This document shows, in pieces, positions 52,923 through 61,561 of a stretch of DNA of 64,000 nt. The stretch comes from Ignavibacteria bacterium (lineage in GTDB: Bacteria > Bacteroidota > Ignavibacteria > Kapaibacteriales > UBA961), in the NCBI GenBank assembly GCA_016720145.1, contig JADJXV010000001.1:1-64000 (forward strand), in the 5' to 3' direction. Positions within the stretch are counted from its first letter, which is position 1. Each line of letters begins with the position of its first letter. The notes beneath the pieces are model-generated. The model worked only from the letters and a program-made list of their open reading frames with translations, was not told where the DNA came from and did no database searches. Position numbers and translations under genes: made by a program.

Positions 52923-55919
52923 ATGGCAGCAGGAACTAAAGAAATTCATCTTGAAGAGCATATAGTACACTATCTTACGAGTGTAGCAAATACTGAAACT
53001 CCAGAATACTCTGAGAAAACTACATCAGCGTATGATAAAGAGTTATGCCTTATTCCAGAAGACTTGCTGGGATTTATCAAAGATTCTCAGCCCAAGAAGT
53101 ATGAGGCATTGTGCGCTCAATATGGGGACAATACAGATGCCAAAATAGTACAACTGGTAGCGGACAGTATTTCCAAGAGCAAACTCAAAACTCTTCAAGT
53201 ATTACGAGAAAAGGTGAAAGACCGTGGACAATACATCGACCTCGTGTATTTCAAGCCATCCCACAGTAAAACGCCTGAGCATCAAGAAGGATATCTCAAG
53301 AATAGGTTTACTATTATCCGGCAACTCAATTACACCAAAGATGATAAGAAGTCAATTGATATTGTACTTTTTGTTAATGGTCTTCCAATTATCACTATTG
53401 AGCTGAAAAACGCCTTGACGGGACAGTATCTACACCATGCGATCAAGCAATACATGGAAGATAGGAGTCCAAAAGAGCCGCTGTTGGAATTTAAGCGGTG
53501 TCTTGTTCACTTTGCTGTAAGTACCGAGCAGGTAAGCATGTGTACAGAACTCAAGGGTAAGAGCACGTATTTCTTACCATTTAATAAAGCTTTGGTGAAT
53601 CATGATAGTGATGACTACGCTACATCGTATTTATGGAAAGATATACTTCGAAAAGATTCGTTACTTGATTTGATTCAGAATTATGTGAATCTGCAAATAA
53701 ATAGAGAAAAATATTTCGACAATACGACAAAGGCGCTTCGAGAGAGCGAGAAAGCAGTGCTGATATTCCCGAGATTTCATCAGCGGAGAGCAGTAAAAAA
53801 TCTTCTCGAAGCAGTCGGGAAGGACGGAGTCGGCACAAAGTATCTGATACAGCACTCGGCAGGATCGGGCAAGTCAAATACTATTGCATGGTTAGCGCAT
53901 AGATTGTCGGACTTCTACCAACATCCTGACGATAAAAAGCCATTATATAATGGTGTAATAGTCGTGACGGACAGGCGAGTATTAGACAAGCAGATACAAG
54001 ACACGATCCGACAATTCGAACAAATGCCGGGAACAGTTGAATACATTGACAAAAACAAAACAAGTCAAGACTTAAAGAATGCAATCGAATCAGGAAAACG
54101 GATAATCGTGACGACACTCCAAAAATTCCCCGTCATATCCGATGTGATTGCACAGAATAAAGACAAGAAGTATGTGGTGATAATCGACGAAGCGCATAGT
54201 TCACAAGCAGGAGAGTCGGCGAGGCATTTACGCAAGGCATTATCACTCGAAGAAGCTGAGACGGCTGATGGCGAGGTCAAGGATCTTGATGATATTATCA
54301 CCGAAGAAATAAGGAAAAAGGGAGATCAGAAGAATATTTCCTTCTTTGCTTTTACGGCTACACCAAAGTCGAAGACATTAGAGCTTTTCGGTACAGACCG
54401 GAACGGACACAAAGAAGCGTTTGACATTTATACGATGGAGCAGGCAATTAAGGAAAAGTTTATCAAGGATGTACTTAAAAACTATATGAGTTGGAAACGA
54501 TACTACAAGCTCATCAAGCGTACGGAGATAGATGATAAAGAGTATGACAAGAAAAAAACAGTGCGTGTGCTTTCGTCGTATGTCGATCTGCAAGACCATG
54601 CAATTGAGAAAAAGGCAAGGATTATGATCGAACATTTCGTGTCACAGACTCAACATGAAATACAAGGTAAGGCGCGAGCGATGTTGGTCACACGTTCTCG
54701 TTTACATGCTGTACGATTTAAGAGGAAATTTGATGATATAATGCGGGAGATGAAGCTGCCGTACAGCGCATTAGTAGCATTCAGTGGAACGGTGACCGAT
54801 GCTGAAACGGGACAAGATTACACGAAGGAGAACATGAATAATCTGGGAGGTTCGATAGAAGTGCCGGATGCACTCAAGCTGCCGCAATATCGAATCCTGA
54901 TTGTTGCCAATATGTATCAGACGGGATTTGACGAGCCATTGCTACATACGATGTTTGTTGATAAGAGGTTAGGTGGCGCGAATACCGTACAGACATTAAG
55001 CCGACTCAACCGCACGATGTCCGGCAAGGACACAACGATGGTTCTTGACTTTGTGAACGACCCTGAGAAGGTGCAGGAAGACTTTCAGATGTATTATGGC
55101 TGTAATTACATGGAGCTGGAAGATCAGACCGACCCGAACAGCTTATATGATGTGCAAAATTTGGTGGATTCATTCAACATAATCTATAAGAATGATATCG
55201 AGGCGTATGCGAATCTCTTTTTTACAAAGGGCGATCACAAGGAAAAGCTTCAGCCAATTTTGAATGCGGTTGTAGAGAGATTCAAAGCCGACCTTGATGA
55301 AGATCAAAAGGTTGATTTCAAGGCAAATATCAAGGATTACGTTAGGTTATACAGATTTTTATCTCAGATTATCACCTTCACCGATGTTCAATTAGAGAAG
55401 TATTATGTATTCTTATCTGATCTATTCAAAAAGTTACCGGCAACACCTGGCGCATTGCCGACGGGTGTGTTGGAAGAGATTGATTTAGACAGTTACAAGT
55501 TACAGCATCAATTTACGACGAACTTAGAGTTGGAGAGTAAAGACACAGGAATGGAGGGAATGAAACCGGGAGCAGGTGGTATGATAAGCGAAGAAGATAT
55601 GGAATGGCTTACTAATATCATCAAAGTGTTGAATGAAACCTACGGGTTAGATTTGAAGGAGGAGGATAGGGTAGAGTTCGACAAGATGAGAAAGAACATC
55701 TATTCCAACGACGAGCTGATGAGCTTTTTCAACACTCAAAACAGTAAGGACAACATTCAGGACAAGTTCAACGAGGAGATAGACAACGAATTATTAAATT
55801 TCATCAACACCAAACTGGAGCTATACAACAAGCTCTCCGAGGACAAAGTAAACTTGATGTTCAAGCGGCTATGGTTTAATGATATTTATGATCAGCGGGT
55901 AAGGGGGATAGGGCGGTGA
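52923..55919 (+). CDS. hsdR: Type I restriction enzyme R subunit
   Basis: A 998-residue HsdR. The N-terminal nuclease domain has SIDIVLFVNGLPIITIELKN, the Asp...ExK of PD-(D/E)XK (about 140-162). The helicase part has Walker A SAGSGKSNT (about 314), DEAH in VVIIDEAHSSQ (about 420), motif III FFAFTATPKSK, and motif VI in QTLSRLNRT. The C-terminal helical domain binds the HsdMS core. It translocates and cleaves unmethylated DNA. Frame intact; starts 5 bases after rmuC. It ends in a short G-rich stretch (GGTGATGGGGGGGGAGGGG) not seen elsewhere. Confidence 0.96.
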   Translation: MAAGTKEIHLEEHIVHYLTSVANTETPEYSEKTTSAYDKELCLIPEDLLGFIKDSQPKKYEALCAQYGDNTDAKIVQLVADSISKSKLKTLQVLREKVKDRGQYIDLVYFKPSHSKTPEHQEGYLKNRFTIIRQLNYTKDDKKSIDIVLFVNGLPIITIELKNALTGQYLHHAIKQYMEDRSPKEPLLEFKRCLVHFAVSTEQVSMCTELKGKSTYFLPFNKALVNHDSDDYATSYLWKDILRKDSLLDLIQNYVNLQINREKYFDNTTKALRESEKAVLIFPRFHQRRAVKNLLEAVGKDGVGTKYLIQHSAGSGKSNTIAWLAHRLSDFYQHPDDKKPLYNGVIVVTDRRVLDKQIQDTIRQFEQMPGTVEYIDKNKTSQDLKNAIESGKRIIVTTLQKFPVISDVIAQNKDKKYVVIIDEAHSSQAGESARHLRKALSLEEAETADGEVKDLDDIITEEIRKKGDQKNISFFAFTATPKSKTLELFGTDRNGHKEAFDIYTMEQAIKEKFIKDVLKNYMSWKRYYKLIKRTEIDDKEYDKKKTVRVLSSYVDLQDHAIEKKARIMIEHFVSQTQHEIQGKARAMLVTRSRLHAVRFKRKFDDIMREMKLPYSALVAFSGTVTDAETGQDYTKENMNNLGGSIEVPDALKLPQYRILIVANMYQTGFDEPLLHTMFVDKRLGGANTVQTLSRLNRTMSGKDTTMVLDFVNDPEKVQEDFQMYYGCNYMELEDQTDPNSLYDVQNLVDSFNIIYKNDIEAYANLFFTKGDHKEKLQPILNAVVERFKADLDEDQKVDFKANIKDYVRLYRFLSQIITFTDVQLEKYYVFLSDLFKKLPATPGALPTGVLEEIDLDSYKLQHQFTTNLELESKDTGMEGMKPGAGGMISEEDMEWLTNIIKVLNETYGLDLKEEDRVEFDKMRKNIYSNDELMSFFNTQNSKDNIQDKFNEEIDNELLNFINTKLELYNKLSEDKVNLMFKRLWFNDIYDQRVRGIGR

Positions 55920-56018
55920 TGGGGGGGGAGGGGAAATCTAAAAGTCGAATACATTTTATCAACTTTTTTAAATACCTAAATATAATTTTTCGACACTACT
56001 TGTTACCAAAAATAACTT

Positions 56019-57290
56019 ATGACAAATTCAATCTACGATGATTCATTATTGAAAGAAAGTATTCATGAACTTCAAAATGAATATAATTATTTATAAATTA
56101 GAGCCTTTGATGAAAATTATGCACCTGTCAAAGATGATATTGAGATAGTAAGTAATTACATAGTTTCAAATTTTATTGGTAATGATAATATTTCAGTTTC
56201 ACTATCAAGTGTTGAAGAAGTAAATGAGTTAAAACGAGTTTTAAGTTGTCAGCCAATATTGCTTAACGAGTATTTGGGAGTAAAGTATGATAACAAATAC
56301 GAAATATTTCTTACGCCAATCAATTCTAAAGGTTTCCCACGTACTATAAAAATAGGTCCGATTAAAATTCACATTCACTACTTTGGAAATGATTTATTAT
56401 TAACAATTGAAAGTAATCCCAATGAAACACCTGGGACTTACTTTAGCGACAATTTAATGGGATATTATGGAGGTACTAGTAATATTTTACTAACGATTGA
56501 TAATTATAATATCTCTACTAACAAAGGTGAAGATAATGATTTAAATAATATAGTGAGTTCAGTGTTATTCGATTTTGAATATTGTTTTAACATTGCTGTT
56601 GAACCAATTGAGTTGAATGGTTTGAGTCGAAGTATAAAAAAATCAAGAAAATTAATATATCCAAAGCCAGAGATAGAAATTCATTTTACTTACAAACGCT
56701 ATATACAAGAGTTAATTCAATATTTTCATTTATCAGAGAAGGTTGAGCATATTCCATTTAAATACCTATGCTATTTCCATATTTTGGAATACTTCTCTGA
56801 TAAGAGCGCATACTTAGTAATTGCAAAAAAAGTAAAAGATATTTTGTTAAAACCAGATTTTCATCAAAATATTGAAAGTTACGTTAATCATACTGTAAAT
56901 ATATTCAAGAAAGAAAATGAAAAACACTTGAGTGATAAAAATAAATTGGAACGTGTGTTGCGTCATTACATTGACTTACAAGATTTTAAAGAATATTTAT
57001 CAAGTATAGATTTATTGGAATATTTTGAGAAAGAACAGATATTTGTTTGCTCAAAAGTACTTAAAGTCCCTCTAATAGATTTTACAAATGATAACAATTT
57101 CTATAACTCTTTAGCAAGCCGTATATATATTATTAGATGTTCGATAGTACATTCAAATCCTGACTTTGATGAAAGCAAGGCTGTACCATTCGTTACTTCG
57201 GTTGAAAATAATGCAAAACTAAATACAGAATTAGCATTAGTTTACGAAGTATCAAGAAATATTATCATTAAATCATGTGATAATAAATGA
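56019..57290 (+). CDS. Hypothetical protein with HEPN-like C-terminus, in-frame TAA
   Basis: A frame from ATG 56019 meets TAA at 56094-56096 (after NEYNYL) and then stays open in the same frame to 57290, about 424 codons in all; alternatively translation begins at TTG 56259, giving 343 residues. No close family is recognised. The C-terminal third is helical and holds RCSIVHSNPDFDE, an R-x4-H signature seen in HEPN RNase domains such as ApeA-type abortive-infection proteins. Located right after hsdR on the same strand, it could be a further defence effector. The stop may be an error or real inactivation. Confidence 0.6.
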
Positions 57291-57608
57291 TTGATGTTTC
57301 CCCATATACTGGAAATATAAATTTGATAAGGTAAATCGGTGAAAGTTGCACTCATTTTCCTGATAGGTTACCACTTCTTTAATTGATTTACTAGGAATTA
57401 TTTCAATAGATTGGAAAAGAAGAATAAACTCTCAAGCGAAACAAATTACAATATATAAATAGTTTGCAATATATTTTGTTATTGATTAGGAACCATTATC
57501 TGAACGAATTTCTAAGATGGAAAAATTATCGGATGAAAATTTGGCAACTCATTGCATATAAAAGAGATGGTAACAAAGACTTTTGTTTTAATAAAAATAT
57601 AACTGAAT
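57291..57608. other. Intergenic region, nothing recognisable
   Basis: About 320 bases, AT-rich. No gene, repeat or clear hairpin seen. Likely holds the promoter of the TPR gene. Confidence 0.4.
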
Positions 57609-58475
57609 ATGATTGATTATAAACTTTCAGGTATTGATAAATTACAAACCAGTGATTGCTATGGAGCTATCAACGACTTTACTAAAGCAATAGAAGTTAA
57701 TCCTGAAGATTATATCTCTTATTTTAATAGGGGGTATATAAAAGCTTGGCGTGGACATTATGAAGAAGCGATTCATGACTACGAAATAGCATTAGAACTT
57801 AGCCCTGATGATTATATTATTTATAAAAACTTAGCTTTTGTTAAAAGTAAATTTGGAGATGACCTTGGAGCGATAAATGCCTTTACCAAAGCTATCGAAC
57901 TTTATGGTAAAGATGAAGTTTTATATTACGATCTGGGTTATATAAAAGAACGAATAGGTGATTTCGAAGGTGCTATCCAAGACTACAAAAAATCAATTGA
58001 GTTTAAGCCCTTTTCCTTCACTACTCAACAAAAAATAGCTTTTGTAAAAGAAAAAGCAGGAGATTACGAAGGAGCTATCCATGACTTCACATTAGTAATG
58101 GATTACCTCATAAATGGTAATCATCTTGGTCTCGGTAGGCTCAACGCTTTTTACCATTATTCTTTATACATGAGGGGTGTTGCAAAATCCAAATCAGGTA
58201 ACACACGTGGTGCTTATGAGGATATGAAAAATGCATACAATTGTCTAGTAGATGATTGTAATAATACGGATGAATATATTTATAATTACCTTTTAGAAAA
58301 TATTATCGACTGTGTAAATTGTGATTGTAACTTTATTTCATTGTACTTGAGAGGGGTTTCAAAGTACAAGTTGGAAGATATCAGTAGTGCTTATGAGGAT
58401 GTGAAAAATGCATATGATTGTTTAGAAAGTAACTTCAGAAAGGAATTTAAGATTTGGGGTGGATTTATTTATTAG
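57609..58475 (+). CDS. Tetratricopeptide-repeat protein
   Basis: 288 residues, about six TPR units with the pattern ...G.Y.GAI.DF..A.E...; e.g. CYGAINDFTKAIEVNPEDY and HYEEAIHDYEIALELSPDDY. A distinct short domain at the C-terminus contains YNCLVDDCNN and a repeated EDxKNAYxCL block. No signal peptide. TPR proteins mediate protein-protein contacts; here, in an accessory region, the partner is unknown. Confidence 0.8.
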   Translation: MIDYKLSGIDKLQTSDCYGAINDFTKAIEVNPEDYISYFNRGYIKAWRGHYEEAIHDYEIALELSPDDYIIYKNLAFVKSKFGDDLGAINAFTKAIELYGKDEVLYYDLGYIKERIGDFEGAIQDYKKSIEFKPFSFTTQQKIAFVKEKAGDYEGAIHDFTLVMDYLINGNHLGLGRLNAFYHYSLYMRGVAKSKSGNTRGAYEDMKNAYNCLVDDCNNTDEYIYNYLLENIIDCVNCDCNFISLYLRGVSKYKLEDISSAYEDVKNAYDCLESNFRKEFKIWGGFIY

Positions 58476-58717
58476 TCAGATTTAATATGATGCCTATCAG
58501 CTTTTACATATAACTGATTTGAAAAAACTGATATTGATTTGATTTAAATATGTTTACATTCATTTTACAAATGATGACGATGCTAGTAGTTCTATTTGGT
58601 AAATTTTTGATAGTATGATATAAGGATGTAAGAATTCAGATCCGTGTTTTGTGTGCCTCCTAAATAAACAATAATTTCAAAAAAAGAACTACCATTCTAT
58701 AAACAAAAGGAGATAAT

Positions 58718-59119
58718 ATTACAAAAGAATTTATAATTAGATTCGAAGATAAGATCTTATCTAAGCTAGATGGATTCAATAGAGATGAAAGGATTCAGAT
58801 ACTAATCTCTTGTCTTGCAAGTTTTGGTTTTAAGGCTGTGGAATCTAAGTTGTACACTAACACAATAAGTGTATATACACCAAACCATGATGTTAATGAT
58901 GATCAAAAAGAAATAATAAATATAATTGTAACCAATCCCTTATTTAGAATGAATGTATTTAGTAAAGATGAAAAGATTCAGATACTAATCTCATGTCTTT
59001 CAAGACTCGATTTTAGGGCAGTAGAATCTAAGTTCTCCGCAAGCATAATAAGAGGCTATAGACCAAAACATGATGAAATAGTTGTTATTACAAAAATAGA
59101 TCTTGATCTTGATTTTTAA
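58718..59119 (+). CDS. Small duplicated-domain protein, likely ATT start
   Basis: 133 residues if it starts at ATT 58718, which lies 6 bases after an AAAGGAGA ribosome-binding site; no ATG, GTG or TTG fits better near it (GTG 58838 would remove half of the first domain). It consists of two repeats of about 60 residues: FNRDERIQILISCLASFGFKAVESK and FSKDEKIQILISCLSRLDFRAVESK, each followed by Y(R/T)P(N/K)HD. The repeat is not one I know. ATT is a rare start (as in infC); alternatively, ATG was miscalled as ATT. Confidence 0.55.
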   Translation: MTKEFIIRFEDKILSKLDGFNRDERIQILISCLASFGFKAVESKLYTNTISVYTPNHDVNDDQKEIINIIVTNPLFRMNVFSKDEKIQILISCLSRLDFRAVESKFSASIIRGYRPKHDEIVVITKIDLDLDF

Positions 59120-59178
59120 ACCATTTGAGAAGTTCGTCCTACAGACGAATACTATTATTTCAACGATTAAAGTACAAT

Positions 59179-59529
59179 ATGGAAGATTATGAACGAACAA
59201 TTACTTCTCAACAACTTGCATCTACTGTACTTCGGTCATGTTTTCGATTTGTAGGAACAGAAATATTTCTCAATTTCAATAAGATACCATGTATCTATGA
59301 AACACTTCATTTAATCTCTATTACACCCGAAGCCGGTATTCCATATCGGCATATATCTCCCGAAGAGATACGATTTCTATACTTGGCTTATACGGAAGTA
59401 GCTGAAAATACTTACTCAACATTTGTTGACAATAATGGTAGAATGCGAGCCACACCATCGAACAGAGAAATACCCCAATGGATATTCGATATTGTTGCAG
59501 AAATTACTTCTCTTACATCGAGGGAGTGA
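59179..59529 (+). CDS. Hypothetical protein
   Basis: 116 residues from ATG 59179 (MEDYERTITSQQLAST); the frame opens slightly earlier from a TTG. Helical and hydrophilic, with no recognised motif. It follows the duplicated-domain gene after 59 bases on the same strand, so they may be co-transcribed. Function unknown. Confidence 0.55.
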   Translation: MEDYERTITSQQLASTVLRSCFRFVGTEIFLNFNKIPCIYETLHLISITPEAGIPYRHISPEEIRFLYLAYTEVAENTYSTFVDNNGRMRATPSNREIPQWIFDIVAEITSLTSRE

Positions 59530-59757
59530 TTTGTGAATGTACAGGCGAAAGGTTACGACTTGTTTTGGTGAATACAGAGCGATAAGTTACAAAACTAAAC
59601 AATATAACAAAGTATGAAATTTATTATGGATCATGATTTAGAAGCGTTTAACATAAAGTCAATTTATCTGATTTTTACACCATTTCTGTCCATACGATGG
59701 AGGGAAGATGATCATTATTAAATTTTTTTTTCTTGGATTTAAAATAAAAAACAGTAA

Positions 59758-59767
59758 TTTTGTTTAG
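59758..59767. promoter_or_regulatory. Candidate operator motif upstream of the XRE gene
   Basis: TTTTGTTTAG is the exact reverse complement of CTAAACAAAA, a unit repeated at 60728-60737 and 60739-60748 downstream of the ImmA gene. It lies 46 bases before the XRE start codon, in the promoter region. Confidence 0.4.
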
Positions 59768-59812
59768 ATTTATTAAACTTAAACAACATTACATAAAAAA
59801 GGAAAAAATTAA

Positions 59813-60103
59813 ATGGATCATGAAAAAACATTTGGTGAGCGAATGAAAGAGTTGAGAATTAGAGAGAAACTTTCTCTAAGAGATCTTGCGACCCGTGTTG
59901 GATTGTCTGCCGGTTACTTATCTCAATTAGAAAATAATAAACTTAGTATTTCAGGTTTCCCATCAGAAGAAAATATAAGCAAAATTGCAAGTGTTCTTAA
60001 TGCAGATGAGACAGAACTTGCACTATTGGCAGGGAAACTCTCTAACGAAATAACTAATGGAATAAAAGATGGGCTTTTAAGTGGTAATCTCAAGAAAGTT
60101 TAA
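59813..60103 (+). CDS. XRE-family transcriptional regulator
   Basis: 96 residues with a Cro/CI-type HTH (SLRDLATRVGLSAGYLSQLE, about 24-43, recognition helix SAGYLSQLENNK). An A-rich ribosome-binding site precedes the ATG. It overlaps the ImmA-like gene by 23 bases. Such pairs control phage, mobile-element or toxin genes: the repressor is cut or removed by the metalloprotease. A copy of a short motif in its promoter suggests self-regulation. Confidence 0.9.
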   Translation: MDHEKTFGERMKELRIREKLSLRDLATRVGLSAGYLSQLENNKLSISGFPSEENISKIASVLNADETELALLAGKLSNEITNGIKDGLLSGNLKKV

Positions 60104-60704
60104 TAATTTCGATTTTACAAATAATGAAGGTCTAAGTGAAAAGCACATAGGTAAATTTGATTTTACAAATAAAGCAATCTATATATATAACGGATTGAAA
60201 GGAAACAAAGGTCGTGAGAACTTTACAGTAGCACATGAGATTGGTCATTTGATATTACATTATCCTCTATTTATTCAGCAATATTGTATTATTGAAGAAA
60301 TTGCAAAATGTCCATCTTTAACGTTTGTAAGCAGTAGTGATATAATAGATTGCAATTATAGTCGATTTGAAAATATATTAGAATGGCAAGCAAATTATTT
60401 TGCAAGTTGTTTGTTGATGCCTAGAGCTAGTTTCTATGAAGTATTTATTTGTAGATTAGCTCAACTTGACATTAGGAATAGAGGATTTGGACGTCTATAT
60501 GTAGATAAACAAAAATGTAATATTGAAAATTTTTTCATGGTCACAACTGGTTTAATGGATGTATTTAAGACTTCGCGAGAAGCTACATATGTAAGACTCA
60601 AACAACTTAAATATGTAAATAATGATTGTATTATTCCTCGAAACGAGTTTAATATAAAGCGTATCGATAAGATTATTAAACCCCAGTATCCTAATTTCTT
60701 TTAA
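60081..60704 (+). CDS. ImmA/IrrE-family metallopeptidase
   Basis: 207 residues from GTG 60081. The zinc motif is HEIGH in FTVAHEIGHLILHYPLF (about residue 52), with a downstream Glu in WQANYFASCLLMP, the standard ImmA/IrrE pattern. It overlaps the XRE gene end, so the two are coupled; the usual single-chain XRE-ImmA protein is split here. Likely role: cleaves the XRE repressor or a related protein on a signal such as DNA damage. Confidence 0.88.
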   Translation: MVISRKFNNFDFTNNEGLSEKHIGKFDFTNKAIYIYNGLKGNKGRENFTVAHEIGHLILHYPLFIQQYCIIEEIAKCPSLTFVSSSDIIDCNYSRFENILEWQANYFASCLLMPRASFYEVFICRLAQLDIRNRGFGRLYVDKQKCNIENFFMVTTGLMDVFKTSREATYVRLKQLKYVNNDCIIPRNEFNIKRIDKIIKPQYPNFF

Positions 60705-60720
60705 AAATTCGTGTAGTTTA

Positions 60721-60753
60721 ACAAAAACTAAACAAAAACTAAACAAAAACTAG
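60721..60753. repeat. Three 11-bp tandem repeats (iteron-like)
   Basis: ACAAAAACTAA twice and ACAAAAACTAG once, at exact 11-bp spacing, about one helical turn. It lies just after the ImmA gene and 160 bases before the next gene. The embedded CTAAACAAAA also occurs inverted upstream of the XRE gene. Could be binding sites for the XRE protein, or an origin-type iteron array of the mobile element. Confidence 0.5.
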
Positions 60754-60909
60754 ATAAACCAAACTTAACAAAATTATCATAGCACTAATCATGTCTAACT
60801 GAGAACTATTATGTATAGATTAATTAAAACTACACATATTAATTCGTTTACATCAATAAAATTTTTATTCAAATAATATACTTTTTAAAAATTTCAAGAG
60901 GATAGATAT

Positions 60910-61197
60910 ATGGAAATGGTAATAATTCCGACGGCTGAACTCCAAACAATGATCAAAATTGCCGTCAAAGAAGCGATGGACAACGCAGCTCCTATATTGG
61001 AAATTGCGAAGTCTGAACCGGATAATGAGCTTTTGACCCGTAAACAAGTCAGAAAACTATTCAATGTGAGTTTGCCTACATTGGCTCGCTGGGGAAAATT
61101 GAATGTTCTCCCATGTTTACGAATCAATAGAAGTATTCGGTATAGGGCAAGCGATGTTCAAAAAGCACTACAACAAAAAAATGGAGGAGAAACATAA
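60910..61197 (+). CDS. Excisionase-like MerR-type HTH protein
   Basis: 95 residues. The C-terminal part, LLTRKQVRKLFNVSLPTLARW then RINRSIRYRASDVQKAL, is the helix-turn-helix_17 fold of Bacteroidota mobile elements, used as excisionase or as a regulator of excision/replication genes. It sits upstream of a DUF3987 gene, as in many integrative elements of this group. Confidence 0.85.
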   Translation: MEMVIIPTAELQTMIKIAVKEAMDNAAPILEIAKSEPDNELLTRKQVRKLFNVSLPTLARWGKLNVLPCLRINRSIRYRASDVQKALQQKNGGET

Positions 61198-61309
61198 AAT
61201 AACACATATACACTTTAGAATTCAGGTTAAATACTTTGTGCCGTATTATCTCGATACAAGAAATACTTAATAAAAAAACATTGTTCAAATTAATTTAGAG
61301 GAATTTATC

Positions 61310-61561
61310 ATGATTGAAGTTAATAATAATGGTATTCCATTATACGAAATGAGTCAAAATGAACCAGGTGGAGTTATAATTCGAGTTAAAAAATCTGTGA
61401 ATTACTATGATTTGAAAAGAATAACTGATTATGAATACAGTAGCGATAACCACCTAAGATTTAAGTTAATTGGAGAAAAAGACCGGCAATTAGCAATTGG
61501 TGATCTTGCAAGATGTTTGTTTGCCGCACTATCGGATTGGCATTCAGGGAAAGTAAAATGA
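61310..61561 (+). CDS. Hypothetical protein between excisionase and DUF3987 genes
   Basis: 83 residues, MIEVNNNGIPLYEMSQNEPG to WHSGKVK. No recognised domain. Its stop overlaps the start of the next gene (ATGA, 61558-61561), which indicates a small operon with it. It has a good ribosome-binding site (GAGGAATTTATC before ATG). Confidence 0.65.
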   Translation: MIEVNNNGIPLYEMSQNEPGGVIIRVKKSVNYYDLKRITDYEYSSDNHLRFKLIGEKDRQLAIGDLARCLFAALSDWHSGKVK

